Assembly (NCBI RefSeq): GCF_020554845.1 | Contig: NZ_JAJCIA010000063.1 | Span: 1 to 12,852 of the forward strand | From: Blautia faecis | Lineage (GTDB): Bacteria > Bacillota > Clostridia > Lachnospirales > Lachnospiraceae | DNA length: 12,852 nucleotides | Reading direction: 5' to 3' | Part shown: one piece after another, positions 7,212-12,852 of the stretch | Layout of the letters: every line of letters starts with the position of its first letter | Position numbering within the stretch: the first letter of the stretch is position 1 | The notes under the pieces: generated by a model | What the model saw: only the letters and a program-made list of their open reading frames with translations | What the model was told of the DNA's origin: nothing | Databases searched by the model: none | Position numbers and translations under genes: made by a program

Positions 7212-8137
7212 AGAAGATTGCCACCAGAGCAAGTTATGGTAACGCTCTTGTAGAACTTGGAAAAAAACATGATGATCTGGTTGTTCTGGATGCTGACCTT
7301 GCTGCAGCTACACAGACCGGAATCTTTAAGAAAGCATTTCCGGAGCGCCACATCGACTGCGGTATCGCAGAGTGCAACATGATGGGAATTGCTGCCGGAA
7401 TCGCAACAACTGGAAAAGTGCCTTTCGCAAGTACTTTCGCTATGTTTGCAGCAGGACGTGCCTTTGAGCAGGTTCGCAACTCTGTTGGATATCCGAAGCT
7501 GAATGTTAAGATTGGTGCTACCCACGGCGGAATTTCCGTTGGTGAGGATGGTGCTACACACCAGTGCTGCGAGGATTTTGCACTTATGCGTACAATTCCG
7601 GGAATGATTGTTGCATGCCCGTCTGATGATATTGAAGCAAAAGCAATGGTAGAGGCAGCTTATGAGCATGTGGGCCCTGTTTACATGAGATTTGGCCGTC
7701 TTGCTGTTCCGGTTATCAATGATAACCCGGATTATAAATTTGAGCTTGGCAAAGGTATTGTTCTCCGTGAGGGAAAAGACCTTACCATTATTGCAAACGG
7801 ACTTTGCGTAGCTCCGTCTCTGGAAGCAGCTGCGAAACTGGCTGAAGAAGGAATCGAAGCAAAGGTTATTAACATCCACACCATCAAACCTCTCGATGAG
7901 GAACTTGTTGTAGCAGCTGCCAAAGAAACAGGCAAAGTTGTTACTGTTGAAGAGCATTCCATCATCGGCGGCCTTGGTGGTGCTGTATGCGAGTGCCTTG
8001 CTGAGAAAGCGCCTGTACCGGTTAAACGTATTGGTATCAATGATGTTTACGGAGAGTCTGGCCCGGCTGTTGCTCTTCTTGAGAAATACGGTCTTGATGC
8101 AGCCGGTATCTATAAACAGATCAAGGCATTTATCTAA
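7199..8137 (+). CDS. tktB: Transketolase, C-terminal subunit
   Basis: It supplies the pyrimidine-binding and C-terminal domains of the split transketolase. The 312-aa protein has catalytic Glu58 in IAECNM (the residue that activates thiamine diphosphate), TFAMFAAGRAFEQ (79-91), GATHGGISVGEDGATHQ (106-122) with its conserved histidines, and PVYMRFGR (160-167) for phosphate contacts. The C-terminal domain runs from about residue 185 (GIVLREGKDLTII). AGGTGA (7187-7192) within the end of the upstream gene is its ribosome site, 6 bases before ATG 7199. The overlap implies translational coupling. Together with transaldolase it completes the non-oxidative pentose phosphate branch. Confidence 0.96.
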   Translation: MSEVKKIATRASYGNALVELGKKHDDLVVLDADLAAATQTGIFKKAFPERHIDCGIAECNMMGIAAGIATTGKVPFASTFAMFAAGRAFEQVRNSVGYPKLNVKIGATHGGISVGEDGATHQCCEDFALMRTIPGMIVACPSDDIEAKAMVEAAYEHVGPVYMRFGRLAVPVINDNPDYKFELGKGIVLREGKDLTIIANGLCVAPSLEAAAKLAEEGIEAKVINIHTIKPLDEELVVAAAKETGKVVTVEEHSIIGGLGGAVCECLAEKAPVPVKRIGINDVYGESGPAVALLEKYGLDAAGIYKQIKAFI

Positions 8138-8238
8138 TTGGCTGTACCTTTCCTATATGGTGCTGGCGCCGGCAGGTGTTATGTCTGTTTTTACAGAAAA
8201 CCTTTTGGAAATTCAAAAAAGTGATATGCTAAATAAGT

Positions 8239-8276
8239 ATACGGCAAATGGAAGTGAAAGCTTCTGTTTGCCGTAT
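8239..8276. terminator. Hairpin between convergent tkt and yyaC
   Basis: ATACGGCAAA (8239-8248) and TTTGCCGTAT (8267-8276) pair perfectly over 10 bp, with GGAAG/CTTC continuing inside around a short loop. It lies between two converging genes, immediately after the yyaC stop on the minus strand, so it probably ends transcription from both sides. The T-tracts on either side are poor, which lowers confidence. The 100 bp to its left also hold a GC-rich near-palindrome (8161-8174) and a TCTGT/ACAGA hairpin (8184-8197). Confidence 0.6.
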
Positions 8277-8278
8277 TG

Positions 8279-8809
8279 TTATATAAAATTTCCGAGAATC
8301 CCTTGTGCAATGGTGTCAGCCAGCGTGATCACAGTGGACAGTCTTGTTGTCTGTAAAGTCAGATATTCCAGAATTCCTGCAATATTTACAATTCCAGTAA
8401 TATAAATATCCCCCACAGGCGGCAGATCTTTCTGAACAGCCGCACCTGGGTAAAGAGAACCGTTTCCGATTGTCACATAGCCCAAATGTCTTTCATCGCC
8501 TAGAGACGCGTCTATAGCGATTACAAGGGCAAACGGATGGTTCTTTGAAATAAAGTCCGTTATATCGGACAGATTGACGGCATGAACAGGCTGACTTAAT
8601 GTACCGTAGACAAAAATTCCTGGAAGCTGATGCTGACTTAAACGATAGCCCACATAAGGTCCCAGACAGTCTCCGGTTACCCGGTCACTTCCAATGCACA
8701 AAAACACAATTTCAGTCCAGTCTCGTTTATGACGCTTAATACATTTTTCCAGAAGCCGTGCAATTTCTCTGGAAGAATCTGGTTTTTGGGTATTTACATA
8801 AAAAGGCAT
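8279..8809 (-). CDS. yyaC: Spore protease YyaC-like protein (DUF1256)
   Basis: This protein belongs to the YyaC family, related in fold to the germination protease GPR and hydrogenase maturation proteases, and found in endospore formers. It is 176 aa. The conserved segments are LCIGSDRVTGDCLGPYVGY (37-55), PVHAVNL (74-80), IAIDASLG (97-104) and SLYPGAAVQKDLPPVGDI (118-135). Acidic residues Asp42, Asp47 and Asp100 are candidate metal or active-site ligands. No signal peptide or membrane helix is seen. The minus-strand leader AGCAGGAGAACTTTT gives a good ribosome site before the ATG whose A is at 8809. It is the only minus-strand gene in the window. Its presence suggests the host sporulates. 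The exact substrate is not known from the sequence. Confidence 0.9.
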   Translation of the reverse strand: MPFYVNTQKPDSSREIARLLEKCIKRHKRDWTEIVFLCIGSDRVTGDCLGPYVGYRLSQHQLPGIFVYGTLSQPVHAVNLSDITDFISKNHPFALVIAIDASLGDERHLGYVTIGNGSLYPGAAVQKDLPPVGDIYITGIVNIAGILEYLTLQTTRLSTVITLADTIAQGILGNFI

Positions 8810-9147
8810 AAAAGTTCTCCTGCTTTAAAAATTTCATAAATAAGCAAACTTGCCCGATTACTTATGAACGATAATTTGCAGCTGCAGCTGTCTGATATAA
8901 TCCATCTTATCCTATATCTGGAAAAAATATGCACCTGGCTGAGTACAAAAAAACATATCGAAATCTATATGCTGCACTTTACGTGACATTCTGCCGGAAT
9001 TCAATTGCAGCAGTTCGCTGTACCCTTCATCCCGACAAATATTTCCTTTGCAAAAACTGTCGCAAAATTCTGTGAAACAGGTCTTATATTCCGCTAAAAT
9101 CTGCATTTCTCATGTGATATTCTCATACCCGAAGGGGTGATGTGACT
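8810..9147. other. Divergent intergenic region with dyad, candidate promoter and short ORFs
   Basis: This is 338 bp without a certain gene. TTCATAAaTAA (8833-8843) and TTAcTTATGAA (8858-8868) are 11-base arms pairing at 10 positions, and GCAA/TTGC nests in the loop. An extended -10, TGATATAAT (8893-8901), points to the right but has no good -35. A 48-codon ORF with four Cys (8929-9075, plus) and a 64-codon ORF with six Cys (9106-8912, minus) overlap each other. Neither has a strong ribosome site, and I recognise neither. ACCC/GGGT (9127-9138) forms a tiny stem over the ribosome site of the next gene. Confidence 0.4.
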
Positions 9148-10530
9148 ATGATAGAAGTTATCTACAAAGAAGAGAAACAGGAGGCGAAAAATGGGGAAAA
9201 TCTTTTTAATCTGCCGAGAAACATACGTCAGGTAGGACTGACAACCGGAAATATGCGTATTTATATTGAAGATTACGTATACACATTTCTGACAAGGCTT
9301 GCCAGGAATGCGGTCGGTTCCGGAAAAGAACAAGGCTGTGTAGCTGTTTTTACAGGCGAAACAAAATGGAACAATGGTATAACCTATCTTTTCATCCGGG
9401 GAGCTTTGATGGTGGAAGATATGGAAGCTGCATCAGATCATATTGATTTCTCTGAAAAAATATGGGCAAAAATACAGGAAGACCAGGCAAAATATTTTCC
9501 GGGACAGGAAATAACAGGCTGGTTTTTTTCGCGCCCTCAGATGTATATGGAAACAGACGAATTGCTGACCCGAATCCATCTTCGGTATTTTGGCGGTGAA
9601 AAAGTGCTTATGCTTATGGAACCTGCAGAAAAAGAAGAAGCTTTCTTCTTCTTTGAAAATGGCCTTATGGTCCGGCAGCGGGGATATTACATTTATTATG
9701 AGAAAAATCCGCTGATGCAGGAGTACATGATTGAAAAAAATAAAGATTTTGCGCCGGAATTTACAGAAAATGTGTCTGACGAGGCGGTTGTATCTTTTCG
9801 GAAAATCATCCGGAACAAGAAAACAAAGAAAGCAGAAAAGACAGAGGAAAAGCCCCAGGAGGAAATGGAGCGTACCTCTGTTTTTTCATATGCAGCAACG
9901 GCCTGTCTGGTACTTGCTGTATTAGCTGTAGGTGCGGGCTTTTACAGAAATTACAGTGGCTTGCCGGTGCAGCCTGAAGATGATTATGCAGTGACTGTTA
10001 TGTCAGGAAAAACAGAGGAAGATGCATCAGAAGAAAAGCAGGCAGAAAATGACACGAATCAGATACAGGATGTTTCCAAACAGGAGAAAAGTCCGGAAGA
10101 GCAGTTGGAAAGAAATGCTTCGGTGACTCCCAAAATAACGCAGGAAGCCGCCGATACAGAAATAAGTGATGAAACCGGGAATAGCTGGCAGGACAGCGAA
10201 TCTGATTTTGCAAATGAGGCGGAAGCAGCAGAACAGACAGAAACTGAGGAGCCGGCAGAAACGGTGGATCAGACGGAAACTTTTTCCCAGGAAGCTGATG
10301 AACGGAAAATGAAGAAACAGAGCACTAACGCAGAAGAACAGACGGATTCCAGTGCACAGGCCTCATCTGACGGCATATACGAAACTTATGTGATTAAACC
10401 AGGCGATACTTTATACCAGATCAGTATTTCCCATTATGGAAATATGGATGCCATCCCGGAAATCTGCCGCCTGAATAATCTGGAAGAAAACCAGGTGATT
10501 TATCCGGGGCAAATGATTGTATTACCTTGA
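9148..10530 (+). CDS. Membrane-anchored LysM protein with JAMM-like N-terminal domain
   Basis: A 460-aa protein of unknown function. Residues 25-195 resemble a JAB/MPN (JAMM) domain by eye: a start like MRIYIEDYVYTFLTRLA, a central sheet GITYLFIRGALMV, then EITGWFFSRP (121-130), METDELLTRIHLRYF (134-148) and VLMLMEPAEKEEAFFFFENG. In active JAMM enzymes the GW..SHP and S-x2-D segments hold the zinc ligands. Here the HSH becomes FSR, so it should be inactive. Lys-rich residues 222-236 precede one membrane helix (about 245-266). A Glu/Gln/Thr-rich linker (275-408) leads to a C-terminal LysM (413-460) with YVIKPGDTLYQIS and YPGQMIVLP. Positive-inside logic places the N-domain in the cytoplasm and LysM on peptidoglycan. 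AAGGGGTGA (9132-9140) selects ATG 9148 over GTG 9142. Confidence 0.85.
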   Translation: MIEVIYKEEKQEAKNGENLFNLPRNIRQVGLTTGNMRIYIEDYVYTFLTRLARNAVGSGKEQGCVAVFTGETKWNNGITYLFIRGALMVEDMEAASDHIDFSEKIWAKIQEDQAKYFPGQEITGWFFSRPQMYMETDELLTRIHLRYFGGEKVLMLMEPAEKEEAFFFFENGLMVRQRGYYIYYEKNPLMQEYMIEKNKDFAPEFTENVSDEAVVSFRKIIRNKKTKKAEKTEEKPQEEMERTSVFSYAATACLVLAVLAVGAGFYRNYSGLPVQPEDDYAVTVMSGKTEEDASEEKQAENDTNQIQDVSKQEKSPEEQLERNASVTPKITQEAADTEISDETGNSWQDSESDFANEAEAAEQTETEEPAETVDQTETFSQEADERKMKKQSTNAEEQTDSSAQASSDGIYETYVIKPGDTLYQISISHYGNMDAIPEICRLNNLEENQVIYPGQMIVLP

Positions 10531-10546
10531 CCGGATGTGGTATAAT
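10517..10546 (+). promoter_or_regulatory. Candidate internal promoter before DUF5711 gene
   Basis: TGGTATAAT (10538-10546) is a full extended -10. TTGTAT (10517-10522) is a weak -35 with an 18-bp spacer. It overlaps the end of the LysM gene, and the start would be near 10553. It could give the two downstream genes their own transcription. Confidence 0.5.
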
Positions 10547-10580
10547 CGAAAAAATAGAAAATACAAGGCAAGGTTAAATT

Positions 10581-11825
10581 ATGGCAAACACATTCAAAAA
10601 TATCAAAAAGAAACTGCGGCGGAAACGACTTCTGGCCGAGAAACGCCATCTGGAAAAAGCCCAGGCCGGAGCTAGTGGAAATGAAGCTGCGAGAAGAAAA
10701 ATCAAAGCTGCTTTGCGAAGAAAGAAAGCTGTGCTGAAACCGGTTGCCGTGATACTGATTGCTGTATTTGTGGTCTTAGCAGGCTTTCTTTTTCTGGAAA
10801 AAAGAACTTACCGAAACTATAAAGTACAGGTGACCAGTGAGCAGGAGGATACTGTTTCCACCCAGTACACCTATCTGTCAGGTAAGATTCTGCGCTATAG
10901 CTCTGACGAGGTATCTCTTGTAAATAACAAGCTGGAAACCGTATGGTCACAGACATATGACATGCAGAATCCTGTGGCAGATGTTTGCGGTGACTGTGCC
11001 GTGATTGCTGATAAAGATGGGACATCCATGGTTTTTCTTGACAAAAATGGAATTACCGGGACTGTATCTACTTCTTATAGTATTGTGAAGGCAAAAGTTT
11101 CCAAAACAGGAATGGCAGCAGCAATTCTGGATGGCGACGACCACACCTGGATCAATTTTTACAATTTAGATGGAAGTCTTGTGGCAGAAAATCAGACTAA
11201 TATTCAGGATCCTGGATATCCTATGGATGTGGCACTGGCAGATAATGGCGTTGTGATGATGGTGGCATATCAGTTTGTGGACAGCAGCGAGACTACCAGT
11301 TACATAGCTTTTTATAATTTCGGAGAAGTTGGACAGAATGAAGATGACCGTATTGTAAGCGGATACACGTATGATGGAGTAGTAGTTCCGCAGATTCAGT
11401 ATCTTGGCAGCAATGCAGTTGCACTTCGGGATGATGGATTTACCATATATTCCGGGCGCCAGATTCCTAAAGAACTGAAAACAGTCCAGGTTGAGCAGGA
11501 GATTATCAGTACTTTTTATGATGAAAACAACATTGGTCTGGTATTTAAAAATGACAGCAAAGACAAACAGTATACCATGCAGGTATATTCTTCTGCTGGC
11601 AAACTGAAATTTAGCAAGGATTTTAATATTCCATATACCACTATCAGAATGAGTGATGATTATATTGTTATGTACAACAGTTCCCAGCTTTGCGTGTTGA
11701 ATAGCAACGGTTCCGAGAAATATTTTGGAAGTGTGGATGGAACAGTGAAAGACTTTTTCAAATTGGGGTGGAATAAGTATTTGCTTGTTATGGATACTGG
11801 TGTAAATGTGATAAAACTCAGTTAA
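10581..11825 (+). CDS. DUF5711-family membrane-anchored protein, probable beta-propeller
   Basis: A 414-aa protein matching what I know as the DUF5711 family, whose function is unknown. Residues 1-50 are extremely basic (KKKLRRKRLLAEKRH, AALRRKK) and should stay in the cytoplasm, perhaps touching lipid or nucleic acid. One membrane helix spans about 52-72 (LKPVAVILIAVFVVLAGFLF). The remainder (about 80-414) is a series of short beta-strand repeats, each with a hydrophobic strand and Asp/Asn-Gly turn (for example MVFLDKNG, INFYNLDGS, LCVLNSNGS, YLLVMDTG). That suggests an extracellular propeller. The ribosome site before ATG 10581 is weak (AAGGCAAGG). It lies 50 bp after the LysM gene and 10 bp before the cvpA-like gene, so an operon with the latter is likely. 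Confidence 0.82.
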   Translation: MANTFKNIKKKLRRKRLLAEKRHLEKAQAGASGNEAARRKIKAALRRKKAVLKPVAVILIAVFVVLAGFLFLEKRTYRNYKVQVTSEQEDTVSTQYTYLSGKILRYSSDEVSLVNNKLETVWSQTYDMQNPVADVCGDCAVIADKDGTSMVFLDKNGITGTVSTSYSIVKAKVSKTGMAAAILDGDDHTWINFYNLDGSLVAENQTNIQDPGYPMDVALADNGVVMMVAYQFVDSSETTSYIAFYNFGEVGQNEDDRIVSGYTYDGVVVPQIQYLGSNAVALRDDGFTIYSGRQIPKELKTVQVEQEIISTFYDENNIGLVFKNDSKDKQYTMQVYSSAGKLKFSKDFNIPYTTIRMSDDYIVMYNSSQLCVLNSNGSEKYFGSVDGTVKDFFKLGWNKYLLVMDTGVNVIKLS

Positions 11826-11835
11826 GGAGAATGAA

Positions 11836-12549
11836 ATGGACATAAGCTGGACTTGGCTTGGCATTGTGGTGCTTGCACTGATTATTTTTGCATGCGCTTC
11901 CGGATTTCGCAGAGGCTTTGTAAAAGAAATCGTATCTGCTTTTTTTATGATCATATCCTTTCTCCTTGTATGGGTGATTAATCCATATGTAAATACATTT
12001 GTGAGAGAGTATACACCTGTTTATAATATTGTTCAGAGTAACTGCCAGGAACTGGTCATGGAACAGACAGGCAGCCAGAAAGCTCTGGATAAAGAAGAAC
12101 AGACGCAGATAATGGAAAAAATGGAACTTCCGGACATATTGAAAACTTCTCTTATGGAAAATAATACTGCAGAGACATACCGCTATCTTGCAGTCAGTAC
12201 GTTTGCGGAATATATAGCAGATTCGCTGGCTGTCATGATCGTAAATGGAATATCATTTCTTTTATCCTTTATAATTTCTGCAATCGTGATCAGACTGTTG
12301 AGTTATATACTGAATGTTCTGACAAATCTTCCTGTGATAAAGGGCGTGAATAAAATTGCCGGAGGTGTAGTGGGTGGTGCGAAGTGCATAATCTTTATCT
12401 GGATCGGGTTTCTGATCCTGACGCTGCTCTGTGATACTACGATTGGAAAACAGGGAATGGCTCTTGTTGAGCAGGATACAGTACTGAATTTCCTGTATAA
12501 TCAGAATATATTTGTGAAAGTGTTTATGAGTGTTTTCTACGGAAATTGA
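11836..12549 (+). CDS. CvpA-family integral membrane protein
   Basis: CvpA proteins are small membrane proteins. The E. coli member is needed for colicin V production and has been linked to envelope homeostasis. This one is 237 aa, longer than E. coli CvpA (about 160 aa). Predicted helices are at about 6-22, 31-49, 130-158 and 181-199. The family motif SGFRRGFVKE (22-31) follows helix 1, and the glycine-rich NKIAGGVVGGAK (172-183) precedes helix 4. The extra length is a polar loop between helices 2 and 3 (about 50-128) with many Glu and Gln, probably outside the cell. AAGGAG (11824-11829) overlaps the stop of the preceding gene and selects ATG 11836. The 10-bp gap suggests co-transcription with the DUF5711 gene. 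Confidence 0.88.
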   Translation: MDISWTWLGIVVLALIIFACASGFRRGFVKEIVSAFFMIISFLLVWVINPYVNTFVREYTPVYNIVQSNCQELVMEQTGSQKALDKEEQTQIMEKMELPDILKTSLMENNTAETYRYLAVSTFAEYIADSLAVMIVNGISFLLSFIISAIVIRLLSYILNVLTNLPVIKGVNKIAGGVVGGAKCIIFIWIGFLILTLLCDTTIGKQGMALVEQDTVLNFLYNQNIFVKVFMSVFYGN

Positions 12550-12598
12550 GCACAAATGTCAAATAATGTAAAAAAATCAAAAAAATTGAAAAAAGGGG

Positions 12599-12627
12599 TT
12601 GACGAATGGCAACTCTGATGATATACT
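12599..12627 (+). promoter_or_regulatory. rRNA upstream promoter P1
   Basis: TTGACG (12599-12604), a 17-bp spacer and TATACT (12622-12627) form a near-consensus sigma-A promoter. The start would be near 12634, inside the 5' arm of the hairpin that follows. A-tracts lie upstream. Confidence 0.7.
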
Positions 12628-12628
12628 G

Positions 12629-12661
12629 AATCTCGCTTCTGAGGAAGCGGGATTTCATTTT
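12629..12661 (+). terminator. Terminator of the LysM-DUF5711-CvpA transcript
   Basis: AATCTCGCTTC (12629-12639) pairs with GAAGCGGGATT (12644-12654), with one T-G wobble and loop TGAG. TTCATTTT follows. It ends transcripts coming from the cvpA-like gene 80 bp upstream. It overlaps the expected start of P1. Confidence 0.75.
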
Positions 12662-12703
12662 GAAAAACTTCAAAAGTTTTTTAAAAGAAATTAAAAAAAG
12701 TTG

Positions 12704-12732
12704 TTGACAAACGAAAATGCTTGTGGTAATAT
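12704..12732 (+). promoter_or_regulatory. rRNA promoter P2
   Basis: A perfect TTGACA (12704-12709), a 17-bp spacer and TAATAT (12727-12732) preceded by TG (12724-12725). Long A and T tracts at 12663-12700 sit where an UP element would. This is the strongest promoter in the window and faces the right edge, as expected for an rRNA operon. Confidence 0.88.
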
Positions 12733-12738
12733 AAACAA

Positions 12739-12852
12739 GCTGTCGGACAGACAACGACAGATAAACAACCTTGATAACTAAACAGTGAAACACATATGAT
12801 TCTCGAAAATTCTTAACGAATCATCATTCAAATGAATGAACTTTTTATAACA
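12739..12852 (+). ncRNA. Pre-16S rRNA leader (16S itself not in window)
   Basis: After P2 the RNA would carry CTGTCG/CGACAG (12740-12745 and 12755-12760). Next is a boxA-like CCTTGATAACTAAACAG (12769-12785) of the kind found in Firmicute rRNA leaders. ATGATTC/GAATCAT (12796-12802 and 12818-12824) and TCATTC/GAATGA (12824-12829 and 12834-12839) follow and could be antitermination or RNase processing structures. No 16S start (AGAGTTTGATC) is reached. I infer it lies just beyond 12852. Confidence 0.7.

Noticed and set aside
7938..8405. 155-codon plus-strand ORF across the tkt end and yyaC tail
   Set aside because: It overlaps tkt in another frame, crosses the terminator hairpin and runs antisense to yyaC.
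8810..8880. Sporulation sigma-F or sigma-G promoter for yyaC
   Set aside because: GGCAAGTTTG on the minus strand resembles a sigma-F -10, but no GHATR element sits at the right distance.
9142..9147. GTG 9142 as start of the LysM protein
   Set aside because: It is only one base from the GGGGTGA ribosome site. ATG 9148 has normal spacing.
10527..10546. TTGACC at 10527 as the -35 of the 10541 promoter
   Set aside because: The spacer would be 8 bp, far too short. The TTGTAT at 10517 with 18 bp is used instead.
12780..12852. Start of 16S rRNA inside the window
   Set aside because: The conserved AGAGTTTGATC start is not present before the last base. Only the leader is seen.

Overview
The window looks like core chromosome of a low-to-mid GC, spore-forming Firmicute, most likely a gut Lachnospiraceae of the Blautia/Ruminococcus type. 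This rests on the gene set (split transketolase, short transaldolase, yyaC spore protease, DUF5711 and CvpA proteins), strong AGGAGG ribosome sites, and TTGACA/TATAAT promoters often carrying an extended -10. The genus is an inference. I see no prophage, insertion sequence, CRISPR array or tRNA.

Layout. 1-306 holds no convincing gene. It is a mosaic of palindromes around the likely promoter of a 6-phosphofructokinase (307-1389). Next comes the conserved replication/repair group dnaX (1420-3045), a YbaB/EbfC nucleoid protein (3250-3606) and recR (3606-4202), followed after 20 bp by a LacI-family regulator (4223-5356). A 273-bp, very AT-rich intergenic region with several inverted and direct repeats carries a strong extended -10 promoter. 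That promoter drives transaldolase (5630-6283) and the two transketolase halves (6372-7211 and 7199-8137, overlapping by 13 bp). A hairpin at 8239-8276 separates these from a convergent minus-strand yyaC (8279-8809). A 338-bp divergent gap follows.

The right third encodes three membrane proteins in one direction. The first (9148-10530) has a cytoplasmic domain that looks like a catalytically dead JAB/MPN (JAMM) fold, then one membrane helix, a long acidic linker and a C-terminal LysM. The second (10581-11825) is a DUF5711-type protein with a probable outside beta-propeller. The third (11836-12549) is a four-helix CvpA-family protein. The last 300 bases carry a terminator hairpin overlapping a promoter, then a second very strong promoter with an A/T-tract upstream region and a processed-leader-like RNA with a boxA-like motif. 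This is what precedes a 16S rRNA gene, which should begin just past the right edge.

How the genes fit together. Pfk, transaldolase and transketolase cover upper glycolysis and the non-oxidative pentose phosphate branch, and the LacI-type regulator lies directly upstream of the pentose genes. dnaX-ybaB-recR is a housekeeping linkage. The LysM/DUF5711/CvpA trio looks like an envelope module of unknown function and is the least explained part of the window. The other notable features are non-coding: a possibly dispersed palindromic repeat family with pieces at three places, and the repeat-rich lacI-tal intergenic region.
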